Positions 24,745-33,332 of a DNA stretch of 64,000 nucleotides are shown piece by piece. The notes under the pieces were generated by a model. It was not told where the DNA came from, searched no databases, and saw nothing but the letters and a program-made list of their open reading frames with translations. Origin of the DNA: UBA11400 sp964473555 (GTDB taxonomy: Bacteria; Bacteroidota; Rhodothermia; Balneolales; HLUCCA01); contig CAYYPL010000008.1 in NCBI GenBank assembly GCA_964473555.1, positions 62,001-126,000 on the forward strand. Reading direction: 5' to 3'. The translations under genes were made by a program, and so were the position numbers. Within the stretch, counting starts at the first letter, position 1, and each line of letters starts with the position of its first letter.

Positions 24745-25860
24745 ATGTCATCAAAACCGGAATACCTACAAGCTACTGATCTTGAAATCGTACCCATTGC
24801 GCGGTCACAGACGATTCCATCGTCGTGGTATACCGATCCCAGACAGTTATGGATCGAGAACAAGGCTATTTTTGCCAGGGAATGGCAACTGGTTGGACAT
24901 GAATGTCAGTTTGTTGAATCCGGAAGCTCTGTTTGTCTGACCATAGCTGGAAATCCGATCATCGTATTGCGGACAGAATCAGGAGAGCTTCGGGCATATT
25001 TCAATGTATGTAAGCACCGTGGTGGCCCATTGTCTGTTAAGCAAGGGACCAAATCGATGCTTCAGTGCCAATATCATGGATGGACATACAGTTCGGACGG
25101 GTCACTGCGAGGTGTTCCTCATTTTAGTTATGTAGAGTTGTTCGACAAAAAGGACTTTGGATTGCGTCCGGTTCGACTCGAAACCTGGCAGGGCCTGATT
25201 TTTGTAAATCTGGACGATCGTGCTGAAACACTCTCATCCAATATGCAGGGTATCGGTGAGCGGATCGCTCCCATCGATATCTCTTCAATGAAGTATCATA
25301 CCCGAACGGTCGATATCATTCAATGCAACTGGAAGGTATATGCCGACAATTTTCTGGAGGGATATCATATCCCTATCGTTCATCCCGAGTTGGCAAAATT
25401 ACTTGATTATAGTCAGTATGTGACCGAAACTTCAAAAAATTACAGTTTGCAATACAGCCCGTTTGTGAACACAGATGCCGATAATCCTTATCAGGCTGAA
25501 CATGGAGAAGCTTTTTATTACTTTTTGTTTCCGAACATAATGCTAAATATTCTGCCGGGCAGACTTCAAACCAATATCATCGAACCCATTGGTCATGATT
25601 CCTGTCGAGTAATCTTTGATTTCTACTATACAGATCTACAAAAAGCGCTGAACAGGGGTCTGATTGCCTCTGATATGGATTACAGTGCTGAGATACAGCG
25701 CGAGGATATCGAAATCTGTGAACAGGTTCAGATAGGACTCGGGTCGGAAGCCTACGACAAAGGCCGGTTCTCGGTGGAAAGAGAGCTCGGAGTCTGGCAT
25801 TTTCAGTCATTGATCAAGCGTAATCTTGCATCTCATTTTAATGTAACCAGTGAAACTTAA
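24745..25860 (+). CDS. Rieske non-heme iron oxygenase, alpha-subunit type
   Basis: A 371-residue oxygenase. The Rieske 2Fe-2S site is CKHRGG near residue 91 with CQYHGW near 111. The mononuclear iron site is in DNFLEGYHIPIVHP near residue 210 (two His), with the third ligand expected in the C-terminal domain. The layout matches stand-alone alpha subunits such as choline- or carnitine-type monooxygenases. No reductase gene is next to it. Its place between hemF and hemB, 12 bp before hemB, hints at a tetrapyrrole- or iron-related role; Rieske enzymes that act on tetrapyrroles exist in plants. The substrate is unknown. Confidence 0.85.
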   Translation: MSSKPEYLQATDLEIVPIARSQTIPSSWYTDPRQLWIENKAIFAREWQLVGHECQFVESGSSVCLTIAGNPIIVLRTESGELRAYFNVCKHRGGPLSVKQGTKSMLQCQYHGWTYSSDGSLRGVPHFSYVELFDKKDFGLRPVRLETWQGLIFVNLDDRAETLSSNMQGIGERIAPIDISSMKYHTRTVDIIQCNWKVYADNFLEGYHIPIVHPELAKLLDYSQYVTETSKNYSLQYSPFVNTDADNPYQAEHGEAFYYFLFPNIMLNILPGRLQTNIIEPIGHDSCRVIFDFYYTDLQKALNRGLIASDMDYSAEIQREDIEICEQVQIGLGSEAYDKGRFSVERELGVWHFQSLIKRNLASHFNVTSET

Positions 25861-25872
25861 ACTTCCTGAATC

Positions 25873-26859
25873 ATGCATATCCGCCCAAGAAGGCTTCGTG
25901 TCAGCGCTGCAATTCGTGCTATGTCAACGGAGACCACCATTTCTGTCGACCATCTGATAGCACCTGTTTTTATTATGGAAGGTACCCAATCGAAGCAAGA
26001 GATAGCTTCTATGCCTGGATATTTCAGGTATTCCCTGGACCTGGCAGTCGGAGAAGTAAAACTACTCTATGGTATGGGAATCAAGTCTGTTTTGTTGTTC
26101 TGCAAAGTTCCGGATGAGCGTAAAGACAACAAAGGTACGGAGGCGTTGAATGAAAATGGACTGATGCAGCGCAGTATCCGTGCCATTAAAGAAGCAGTAC
26201 CTGAAGTATGTGTGATGACGGACATAGCCCTGGATCCGTATTCCAGTTATGGGCATGATGGGATTGTTGATCGGGGTGAGATTGTGAATGATGCGACGGT
26301 AGAAGTTCTTGCGAAGATGGCTGTGTCGCACGCAATGGCCGGGGCAGACTTTGTGGCTCCATCGGATATGATGGATGGCAGAATCGGTGCGATCCGTGAG
26401 GCTCTGGAAGCTTCCGGACTGGTGAACACCGGAATTCTGGCATATAGTGCCAAGTACGCCTCCTGCTTTTATGGTCCGTTCAGGGACGCACTCGATTCGG
26501 CGCCTGGTTTTGGTGATAAAAAGTCCTATCAGATGAACCCGGCGAACCAACGTGAAGCGATTCGCGAGACCTTGCTGGATATCGAAGAAGGCGCAGACAT
26601 CGTGATGGTCAAGCCAGGATTACCGTATCTGGATGTGGTCCGTGCAGTAAAAGACGTGGTAGACATTCCGGTTGCGGTATATAATGTGAGCGGGGAGTAT
26701 TCCATGATTAAAGCGGCAGCGGCTGCTGGATGGCTGAATGAAGATCAGGCCATTATGGAGACTATGATTGGATTTCGTCGAGCAGGTGCCGATCTCATTG
26801 CGACCTACTTTTGCAAGGATGTGGTTAGGATACTCGCTTCGCGAGCAAAAACAGGCTAG
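25873..26859 (+). CDS. hemB: Delta-aminolevulinic acid dehydratase
   Basis: A 328-residue porphobilinogen synthase; it condenses two ALA molecules. The two Schiff-base lysines are in SAKYASCFYGPFRDA near residue 195 and VMVKPGLPYLD near 250. The metal segment reads IALDPYSSYGHDG with no cysteine cluster, so it is of the Mg-dependent, zinc-free type. The conserved fold ends at ATYFCKDVVRIL; the last residues ASRAKTG are coded by a mini-hairpin (26833-26845) and the start of an octamer repeat, and the TAG stop lies in the repeat. It follows the Rieske gene by 12 bp. Confidence 0.95.
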   Translation: MHIRPRRLRVSAAIRAMSTETTISVDHLIAPVFIMEGTQSKQEIASMPGYFRYSLDLAVGEVKLLYGMGIKSVLLFCKVPDERKDNKGTEALNENGLMQRSIRAIKEAVPEVCVMTDIALDPYSSYGHDGIVDRGEIVNDATVEVLAKMAVSHAMAGADFVAPSDMMDGRIGAIREALEASGLVNTGILAYSAKYASCFYGPFRDALDSAPGFGDKKSYQMNPANQREAIRETLLDIEEGADIVMVKPGLPYLDVVRAVKDVVDIPVAVYNVSGEYSMIKAAAAAGWLNEDQAIMETMIGFRRAGADLIATYFCKDVVRILASRAKTG

Positions 26860-26938
26860 CAGGCCAGCGGGCCAGCAGTCGTAACTTATTTTACTTAACC
26901 CTGAACCCCCACTCCCTACTCCCTACTCCCCACTCCCT
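26833..26938. repeat. Hairpin, octamer and heptamer element over the hemB end
   Basis: CTCGC-TTC-GCGAG (26833-26845) is a mini-hairpin inside the last codons of hemB. Octamers of the AGCRGGCY family follow at 26850-26881 (AACAGGCT, AGCAGGCC, AGCGGGCC, AGCAGTCG), with the hemB stop at 26857-26859. Then four heptamers ACTCCCY fill 26911-26938, ending five bases before the ATG of the next gene. So the whole gap is repeat except a short AT-rich part. Confidence 0.8.
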
Positions 26939-26943
26939 AAACC

Positions 26944-28221
26944 ATGAACCATCGTCTTTCTTTTCTGACCTTCCTCAAAGAGATACGGTTTCCCTATTTG
27001 TTTGGCACCTCATTGGTCATCATAGGGTTGATTTTTGGGGTCTTTGAAATCTACGAAACCTTGTTTGTGTTTGATGTAGATTTAAATACAATCAGGATCT
27101 TACACTTTACCCGGGGGGCTTCTACTGCATTCGCGCTTTTGGTTTGGATTGTCTGGACGCTTTACGAGTATCGGAAGAAATATCTTGCTGCCATCCAGCA
27201 ACAGGGTCTTCAGTTTATGCGAATCATCAATCATGCATCCGAAGCCGTGATTATTACGGATGAAAATCACGTGATTACTTTTTGGAATGATTCAGCGACT
27301 GCCATGCTTGGATGGAAAAATGAAGAAGTGGTAGGCAGAAAGCTTTTTGATGTGATAAAAATACCGGTTGCGTCCAAATTTGCCCCGCATGGTCAGCAGG
27401 AAATCGAGCTGGATATCACGAACAAGGCCAGGCAGCGGGTGTTCGTAGCCCTTACCATGACCAGTATTCCCAACGAGGAAGGGCATCCGGAGATTTATTC
27501 CTATATGATGCGAAATCTGACCGAGCGGGCCATCAGGTTGGCCCAGATGGAGCGTTCCGAACGAATGGCGAGTCTAGGGCACATGGCTGCCGGAGTTGCT
27601 CACGAAATCGGGAATCCGTTGACGGCGATTTCATCCATCATACAGCTTTTGCAGCGTAGGATTGACGATCGGTCGCAGTTGGAGCAACTGGGTAGGGTAA
27701 GGGAGAATATCAATCGCATCACCCGGATAGTGCGTGATTTAGTAGATTTTTCCAGGCCTAAAAGTCCGGAAATGACACTGATGAATGTGAACGATACCCT
27801 TAGCGAAGTCATTGGCCTGTTGAAACACGATGCACGTTGCAGAAATGTTACCTTTGAGATGAATCTGGAACCCAATCTGCCATTGATATCAGCTGTTCCT
27901 GATCAGATTTATCAGGTGTTTTTGAATTTTATCCTGAATTCGGTCGATTCCTGTGAAGATGTACCCAGGCCTGAAATCAGTGTGAAAACCGAATTTGAAC
28001 GTGATCACGTAGTGGTGCGGGTTCACGATAACGGTGCTGGGATTCCCTCCTCGATCAAAGAACGCATATTTGAGCCTTTTTTCACGACCAAGGAAGTAGG
28101 CAAAGGTACAGGACTCGGATTATCTGTCAGCCACAACATCATAACCCGTCTTGGGGGATCGATCCGAGTGGATTCCGAGCCGGGTAGCACGACGTTTTCA
28201 GTTCAGTTCCCGGTCGCTTGA
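26944..28221 (+). CDS. Membrane PAS histidine kinase, NtrB-like
   Basis: A 425-residue sensor kinase. Two N-terminal membrane helices (about 16-36 and 58-76) frame a short extracytoplasmic loop. A PAS domain (about 90-200, ASEAVIITDENHVITFWN) follows, then HisKA with AAGVAHEIGNPLTAIS near residue 220, and HATPase with DNGAGIP and GKGTGLGLSV. The HEIGNPL box is typical of NtrB/AtoS-type kinases that pair with sigma-54 activators, and such a regulator gene follows after 93 bp. The two very probably form one two-component system. Signal unknown. Confidence 0.9.
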   Translation: MNHRLSFLTFLKEIRFPYLFGTSLVIIGLIFGVFEIYETLFVFDVDLNTIRILHFTRGASTAFALLVWIVWTLYEYRKKYLAAIQQQGLQFMRIINHASEAVIITDENHVITFWNDSATAMLGWKNEEVVGRKLFDVIKIPVASKFAPHGQQEIELDITNKARQRVFVALTMTSIPNEEGHPEIYSYMMRNLTERAIRLAQMERSERMASLGHMAAGVAHEIGNPLTAISSIIQLLQRRIDDRSQLEQLGRVRENINRITRIVRDLVDFSRPKSPEMTLMNVNDTLSEVIGLLKHDARCRNVTFEMNLEPNLPLISAVPDQIYQVFLNFILNSVDSCEDVPRPEISVKTEFERDHVVVRVHDNGAGIPSSIKERIFEPFFTTKEVGKGTGLGLSVSHNIITRLGGSIRVDSEPGSTTFSVQFPVA

Positions 28222-28314
28222 TCGTCGTTGTTCCGGTGGCAGATTATTCCGAAATTGACATGATCACCTACAAAACCGGCACTATGTTTGCAGGCTTACC
28301 TAACCCACGTTCCC

Positions 28315-29685
28315 ATGAGTACACGTATCCTGATAGCCGATGATGAGTCGACTATTCGAGAGACCATCGCAGAGTTTTTATCATCTGAAGGATTTGAAAC
28401 CCAAACGGCTTCCGATGGACATGCCGCTTTGGAGATGATCAGAAATGGGAGTATCGATATTCTGATTTCGGATGTCAGGATGCCTGGTATGGATGGAATA
28501 GAACTGATCAAGCAGGTGAATACCTATGCATCCGACACGCTGGTTATTTTGATGACTGCCTTTGCCAGTGTTGAAACTGCCATTCAGGCCCTCAGAAGTG
28601 GCGCGGCCGACTACATGCTCAAACCTCTCGACCTAGATGAACTTTTTCTCAGACTGACGGCGATACTTGAGCGACGATCGTTGATCCGTGAAAACAAGTA
28701 TATGCGTGAAGTAATTGACCGGTCGTTCAATTTTAGCTTTATCATCGGTGAGAGTCCGGCGATGAAAGCAATGTACCGTATCATCGATAAAGTAGGACCA
28801 ACGAAGTCAACGGTACTTGTTACCGGGCCATCGGGATCAGGCAAAGAACTCATTGCCCGGGCTGTACATCAGCGGAGTGTGCGAAAAAACAAGCCGTTCG
28901 TGGCAATCAACTGTGGATCTATTCCGGAGGCCTTGTTTGAATCTGAGTTGTTTGGACATAAAAAAGGATCGTTCACCGGAGCCGTGAATGATCACGATGG
29001 CCATTTTGTACTGGCCAATAATGGTACGCTGTTTCTCGATGAAATCGGTGAGCTACCTCTATCCATGCAAGTCAAACTGCTACGAGTGCTTCAGGAAGGT
29101 GAAGTGCGTGCTGTTGGGGCACAAAAAGGGACAAATGTGGATGTCAGGATCATTGCAGCGACCAACCGTAATCTGGAAAAGGAAGTAGAGGAAGGACGGT
29201 TTAGGGAGGATTTATTTTACAGATTGAATATCATTCGAATCAATGCCCCTGGACTTGACGAACGCAAGGAAGACATTCCTCTTTTAGCGCGTTATTTTTT
29301 AGAGAGATACAATAAGGAACTGAGTGCATCGGTTAAAGGAATCAGTGCTGAAGCCATGTCGCTGCTCATGTCACACGAGTGGAAGGGTCAGGTTCGAGAG
29401 CTGGAAAATGTGATGGAACGCGCGGTATTGCTCACCGACCATGACTACATTCAGCCCTCTGACTTGCCATTTGACTCCAGGAATGCCGTAAAGACAGACT
29501 ACGTCTCAGACGATTCGTCGTTGAACCATGTGGTTTCAGCCTTTGAAAAACAGTATATCCAGCATGTGCTCAAAAAATTCGAAGGAAACCGTACTGAAAC
29601 GGCCCGGGCGTTAAACATTGACCCCAGCACGCTTTACCGCAAGATGGAAAAACTGGGAATTGAGGAAGAGAAGTCCGGAGATTGA
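28315..29685 (+). CDS. Sigma-54-dependent response regulator, NtrC family
   Basis: A 456-residue activator. Receiver (about 3-118) with acidic pair DDE and phospho-acceptor Asp in LISDVRMPGMDG; AAA+ domain (about 145-380) with Walker A GPSGSGKE, the sigma-54 contact loop as KGSFTGA, Walker B TLFLDEIGE; C-terminal Fis-type helix-turn-helix GNRTETARALNI. The frame opens at 28288, but ATG 28315 starts the receiver. Two sigma-54 promoters about 1.4 and 2.1 kb to the right (31124-31138 and 31819-31834) are its likely targets. It converges on yceI with a 5-bp gap. Confidence 0.92.
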   Translation: MSTRILIADDESTIRETIAEFLSSEGFETQTASDGHAALEMIRNGSIDILISDVRMPGMDGIELIKQVNTYASDTLVILMTAFASVETAIQALRSGAADYMLKPLDLDELFLRLTAILERRSLIRENKYMREVIDRSFNFSFIIGESPAMKAMYRIIDKVGPTKSTVLVTGPSGSGKELIARAVHQRSVRKNKPFVAINCGSIPEALFESELFGHKKGSFTGAVNDHDGHFVLANNGTLFLDEIGELPLSMQVKLLRVLQEGEVRAVGAQKGTNVDVRIIAATNRNLEKEVEEGRFREDLFYRLNIIRINAPGLDERKEDIPLLARYFLERYNKELSASVKGISAEAMSLLMSHEWKGQVRELENVMERAVLLTDHDYIQPSDLPFDSRNAVKTDYVSDDSSLNHVVSAFEKQYIQHVLKKFEGNRTETARALNIDPSTLYRKMEKLGIEEEKSGD

Positions 29686-29690
29686 CCGGT

Positions 29691-30410
29691 TTACGGACGT
29701 TTGAGATACTGAGAAAAACGGGCTGGATCTTTCAGAGTGAGTATGACATCAAAATTAACGATCATCTCGTCGTTCACTTTGATGAGACCCATCATTGGGG
29801 AAGGTGGTTCCAGTCCGAATTCGGACATTCTAACCAAATGAGAGCCTGTAATTCGGAACAGATAGGTGCCAATAAACTGGCCGGAGATAATGATTCGCTC
29901 CTGGCGGGTTTTCCCGGAAAGCGTAAGGTTGCCAACGGTCTCGATTTCCATCGTTTGTGGCAGGAAATCATCGGTACAGCACATCAGTTGACTGCTCAGC
30001 AGCTTGTATTCAATCACTGGGTATTCGTCGGCATTCAGCGTCTTGCGCATATCCCGATTGATCGGAGCTTTACCGCAGTTGAGTTCGTTGACCGGGATTT
30101 TTACATGAAGTTCGATATCTCCGTGAGGTCGACCCTGACCCGATCGAAGTACCTGCAGATTCATATCGAGTAAGAAGCCACTACTTTCGATCATTCCGGC
30201 AGCACAACTAAAATCAATGATATTCGCCGAGCCATCCAACCATACCCTTGAAGTGGGGGTGATAGAGATTGGAACCCGTTCAATGATATCGGTTGTGGTT
30301 TTGGCCGACTGGCTGTTCGAAATGACTGAAAATGATTGGGCCTGGACTTCCACGGAGAGAAGTCCGAGCACAATCGCCAACCACAATGCTGTGAAAAAGA
30401 ACCGGTTCAT
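29691..30410 (-). CDS. YceI-family periplasmic protein, long form
   Basis: A 239-residue exported protein. The signal peptide runs to VEVQAQ (about residue 25). The rest is a YceI-like lipocalin beta-barrel: STRVWL-type strand near 55, MRKTLNADEYPVIEYKL near 120 and a C-terminal SPMMGLIKVNDEMIVNFDVILTL strand pair. YceI proteins bind isoprenoid-like lipids such as quinones in the periplasm. It lies downstream of a second YceI gene on the same strand (105 bp gap), so the two may share the sigma-54 promoter at 31124-31138. Function inferred from family only. Confidence 0.75.
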   Translation of the reverse strand: MNRFFFTALWLAIVLGLLSVEVQAQSFSVISNSQSAKTTTDIIERVPISITPTSRVWLDGSANIIDFSCAAGMIESSGFLLDMNLQVLRSGQGRPHGDIELHVKIPVNELNCGKAPINRDMRKTLNADEYPVIEYKLLSSQLMCCTDDFLPQTMEIETVGNLTLSGKTRQERIIISGQFIGTYLFRITGSHLVRMSEFGLEPPSPMMGLIKVNDEMIVNFDVILTLKDPARFSQYLKRP

Positions 30411-30515
30411 GGATTAAACAACTTGTGTCTGGTTGAGCGGAGGTAATGCGGGAATGTGACTTCCCATAGGGGTCCGGACTATCAAATTAATGATATCCGG
30501 TTAGAATCGAAACAT

Positions 30516-31082
30516 CTACTGAGCCCTTGCAACTTCTGGTTTTCTGGTAACCACTTCAAAGCGGACCTTCACTTCGTCGCCTGCTTTAATGGTACCGAGC
30601 ATGGCGGTAGGAGGGGCCATTTTGAAGGTTGTCATGCGCATAGAAACTTCGCCCGTGAATACCCAGTTTCCTGAGCTACTGTCGAGCTTGAACGGAACTT
30701 CGACCACACCGGATGCCCCGGCCATAGTCAGGTTTCCAGTTGCCACGCCACCTTTTCCATCGGCATTCATCGTAATTGAAGTCGATTTAAATGCGATGGA
30801 TGGATTTTTTTTGGTATCGAAGGCTTCATAGACTTTTTTGTCCATACCTGATTTACCACTCTTCAGTGACTCTGCTTTCATATTCAGTTCAACGGATGTC
30901 ACTGCGCCAGATGGGTTTACATTCAATTTACCAACGACTTCATTAGACTCGATGGTCCAGTCGTGGATGGTTGAGGTTCCGTCTACAAAAAATTTGGTCG
31001 TGTTATTGAAAACAAGTTCTTGTTGAGCCTGGGCGAATCCGGCAATAAGAATAAACAGGCTGAGAAAAATAGATCGTTTCAT
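30516..31082 (-). CDS. YceI-family periplasmic protein
   Basis: A 188-residue exported protein with a signal peptide ending GFAQAQ (about residue 20). The body shows the YceI pattern: FFVDGTSTIHDWTIES near 31, VYEAFDTKKNPSIAFKS near 84, NLTMAGASGVVEVPF near 117 and the final MGTIKAGDEVKVRFEV-like strand. It is likely a periplasmic carrier of a polyprenyl-type lipid. A near-perfect sigma-54 promoter stands about 42-56 bp before its ATG, and the sigma-54 activator gene is two genes away, so regulation by that system is the leading idea. Confidence 0.85.
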   Translation of the reverse strand: MKRSIFLSLFILIAGFAQAQQELVFNNTTKFFVDGTSTIHDWTIESNEVVGKLNVNPSGAVTSVELNMKAESLKSGKSGMDKKVYEAFDTKKNPSIAFKSTSITMNADGKGGVATGNLTMAGASGVVEVPFKLDSSSGNWVFTGEVSMRMTTFKMAPPTAMLGTIKAGDEVKVRFEVVTRKPEVARAQ

Positions 31083-31123
31083 GATACTGGAATTTGAATT
31101 GAGGTTGGTTTACCTGGGTATCT

Positions 31124-31138
31124 GCAAATTCTGTGCCA
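31124..31138 (-). promoter_or_regulatory. Sigma-54 promoter of yceI
   Basis: On the minus strand the sequence reads TGGCAC-AGAAT-TTGC, preceded by T and followed by A, matching the -24/-12 consensus at every key base. The predicted start of transcription is near 31112, giving a leader of about 30 nt to the yceI ATG at 31082. Confidence 0.8.
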
Positions 31139-31502
31139 AGAAATCAGTAACCAGTAATGATGGAAGTACACAAGCACCTTTTAGTGCGCAGTCAACTGAC
31201 GTAAATCGAACCTATAACGAGTGAAAACAGCGAGCTGAAATTAGTGATCAGAGAGCAGTAGTATATAAATCTTAGTTTGTGTTATACGGATACAGTGGAT
31301 TGAATAGAGTATATCCTATAGAGTGTAACGTATAGTGAGCGGCGAGAAGTCTGCCTTGAACTGGTTTTGCTCTCGGCTGGTAGCAACTACATTTTGGATG
31401 GTTGTTTACTGTTTCCTGTTTACACCCGGGCTATCAGCTCGGGGTGGGTATTGCACAAATGCAAGACAATTTTGTCTGAAACTATTGCAGACTTGCAAGT
31501 CT
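31139..31502. repeat. Heptamer and mini-hairpin mosaic
   Basis: Left: AGAAATC, AGTAACC, AGTAATG (31139-31159). Middle: AGTGATC, AGAGAGC, AGTAGTA (31243-31263) and AGTGAGC, GGCGAGA (31334-31347). Right: GTTTACT, GTTTCCT, GTTTACA (31404-31424), the inverse of the left family. Then hairpins: CCCGGGCT-ATC-AGCTCGGG (31425-31443, one G-T pair), TTGCA-CAAA-TGCAA (31451-31464), AGACAA-TT-TTGTCT (31464-31477) and the palindrome AGACTTGCAAGTCT (31489-31502). Confidence 0.65.
31175..31186. promoter_or_regulatory. Candidate activator site, yceI side
   Basis: CACCTTTTAGTG is an inverted repeat agreeing with CACCGTTTGGTG at 31690 in 10 of 12 bases. It lies about 68 bp upstream of the predicted yceI start, a possible distance for a sigma-54 activator. 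Confidence 0.35.
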
Positions 31503-31689
31503 TAATTACAAATACTCATCCTGATGTTCAATAACTTCATTATGGATCTTTGATTGATTGTTGACTTAGCAAGGAAACAAACCCTGCGAGGATGCTCAGG
31601 TATCATCTATCATCTGTATGCGAAATAATGGATTCGCACGTGGGTAAAAGCGACATAAGGTTATCGAAAATCGGGTTTATTACTTGGAA

Positions 31690-31701
31690 CACCGTTTGGT
31701 G
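31690..31701. promoter_or_regulatory. Candidate activator site, porin side
   Basis: CACCGTTTGGTG is the core of a 14-nt inverted repeat (ACACC-GTTT-GGTGT, 31689-31702). It lies about 150 bp upstream of the predicted porin start, typical for an NtrC-family binding site. Confidence 0.4.
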
Positions 31702-31818
31702 TGTACGGAAAAAAGATAGCTGCTTTCAATTCCTGAAATCCGCTCAGGAGTATGCTAGGGGCGTTTATGGAATCAGATCAAAAATAAATCAGATTATTAT
31801 GTCTTATTATTAAGAGTT

Positions 31819-31834
31819 TGGCACGACTATTGCT
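31819..31834 (+). promoter_or_regulatory. Sigma-54 promoter of porin gene
   Basis: TGGCAC-GACTA-TTGCT, preceded by TT, matches the -24/-12 consensus at every key base. The predicted start is near 31845, leaving about 70 nt of leader before the ATG at 31919. Confidence 0.85.
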
Positions 31835-31918
31835 GAGTACTTTTCGAACACAAACAATTTCAACAAACATCCACATCGGATAGGTATACTTAACCAACTA
31901 CAAATTAAGGAATCAACA

Positions 31919-33190
31919 ATGAAACGTTCTATGATTACCAAACTTATCTTCGCGCTGACCTTCCTGGTAGGTTTCAGTGCTGTAGCGCAGGCTCAGATCT
32001 TGCGCAATATGTCGTATTACCGTGCCCAGGACAAAACGGGACTTAACGTATTTGAAGCGCCTAAAGTAGAAGGCGAAGCTTTTGATGGTGTTCGAATTCG
32101 CATCGGTGGATCAAACACACTTCAGTTTCAGGCTATTGAACAAGAGAATACTCCTGGTGGCATTTTAAGAATTGGAAACAACTTCAACCTGGCTACTTCA
32201 AACATGGACATCGATGTACAGTTGCACAAGGGTGTCAGAATGCATTTACGTACCTATTTATCTTCACGTCACCATCCCGAGCCCTATGTAAAAGGTGGTT
32301 ATCTTCAAGTTGACCGTCTTGATTTCATACAGGAAGGTTTTATGAGTGATTTGATGGATAAAGTGACTTTGAAATTCGGCCACATGCAGATCAACTATGG
32401 GGATGCGCATTTCCGTAGAAGCGACAACGCCCAGGCACTGTTCAATCCATTCGTAGGCAACTTCCTTATGGACTCCTTCACAACAGAAGTGGGTGGAGAG
32501 GTTTACTATCAGAGCAATGGTCTGTTGGCCATGGTTGGAGTAACCAATGGTAAATTGAATCAATCTACCGTACGTGCAGCGCTCAACGCTCCTGTGTACA
32601 AGCCGGTTTTTGTTGCCAAACTAGGTTATGACAAACAAGTTAACGAGGATCTACGTGTACGACTGACCGGTTCTGTCTACACAACAAGTGAGTCTGGAAC
32701 CAATTATCTGTACACAGGTGACCGTGCCGGTGCCCGTTACTACAATATTTTGAACAACGCCACCAGTGAGTTCCGTAACCCACGTGTAAACCCAGGTTTC
32801 AACCACGAAATAACCGCGATCATGATCAACCCCTTCGTGAAATTCCAGGGACTTGAGTTCTTCGGTGTGATCGAAAATTCCAGTGGCAAGACAGTTGCTG
32901 AAGCTGACAGAAGAACCTTCAATCAATATGCAGGTGAGCTTCTGTATCGTCTAGGCGAAAACGAAGACTTCTATATCGGTGGCCGTTACAACCTGGTAAG
33001 TGGAACAACTGCAGCGCGTGAAGAAGTGGATATCTCCAGAATCAATGTCGGTGGCGGATGGTTCATGACCAAAAACATTTTGACCAAAGTAGAATACGTG
33101 ACCCAAAAATACGAAGGCTATAACTCAACCAGCCTGTTCAATGGCGGTAAGTTCAGCGGATTCATGCTCGAAGCTGTGATTAGCTTCTGA
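31919..33190 (+). CDS. Outer-membrane porin-like beta-barrel
   Basis: A 423-residue exported protein. The signal peptide ends SAVAQAQ (about residue 25). The mature part has alternating beta-strand composition, repeated aromatic girdle residues and a C-terminal strand ending MLEAVISF with terminal Phe, as in outer-membrane porins. Aligned strands such as VRIRIGGSNTLQFQ near 56 and RLDFIQEGFMSDLMDKVTLKFGHMQ (split at residues 132-155) suggest a phosphate- or anion-porin-like fold, but the substrate is unknown. Expression probably depends on the sigma-54 promoter upstream. A strong terminator follows. Confidence 0.75.
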   Translation: MKRSMITKLIFALTFLVGFSAVAQAQILRNMSYYRAQDKTGLNVFEAPKVEGEAFDGVRIRIGGSNTLQFQAIEQENTPGGILRIGNNFNLATSNMDIDVQLHKGVRMHLRTYLSSRHHPEPYVKGGYLQVDRLDFIQEGFMSDLMDKVTLKFGHMQINYGDAHFRRSDNAQALFNPFVGNFLMDSFTTEVGGEVYYQSNGLLAMVGVTNGKLNQSTVRAALNAPVYKPVFVAKLGYDKQVNEDLRVRLTGSVYTTSESGTNYLYTGDRAGARYYNILNNATSEFRNPRVNPGFNHEITAIMINPFVKFQGLEFFGVIENSSGKTVAEADRRTFNQYAGELLYRLGENEDFYIGGRYNLVSGTTAAREEVDISRINVGGGWFMTKNILTKVEYVTQKYEGYNSTSLFNGGKFSGFMLEAVISF

Positions 33191-33217
33191 TAGCCTCAAA
33201 AGACACATACACACCTC

Positions 33218-33250
33218 AAAAGCCCCGGAATGAAACCCGGGGCTTTTTTT
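33218..33250 (+). terminator. Rho-independent terminator after porin gene
   Basis: AAAAGCCCCGG (33218-33228) pairs with CCGGGGCTTTT (33237-33247), followed by further T. Strong GC stem with a T tail. Confidence 0.92.
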
Positions 33251-33332
33251 AAAGCATCCATACCGGAAGCAATTCTGGTAGCCCACCCAACCCAGTACAT
33301 ATCCGAACCTGTCACAGTAACCCGTTAACGTC

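Larger units (their letters stand above)
31083..31918. other. 836-bp divergent control region
   Basis: Space between divergent yceI and the porin gene. It contains outward-facing sigma-54 promoters at both ends (31124-31138 and 31819-31834), two similar inverted repeats that may be activator sites, and in the middle heptamer arrays and small hairpins (31139-31502). The 73-codon frame at 31592-31813 has no family look and ends just before the promoter; I do not call it a gene. Confidence 0.7.

Noticed and set aside
31592..31813. 73-codon open frame before the porin gene
   Set aside because: No recognisable features or start signal, and it sits in the control region just before the sigma-54 promoter.
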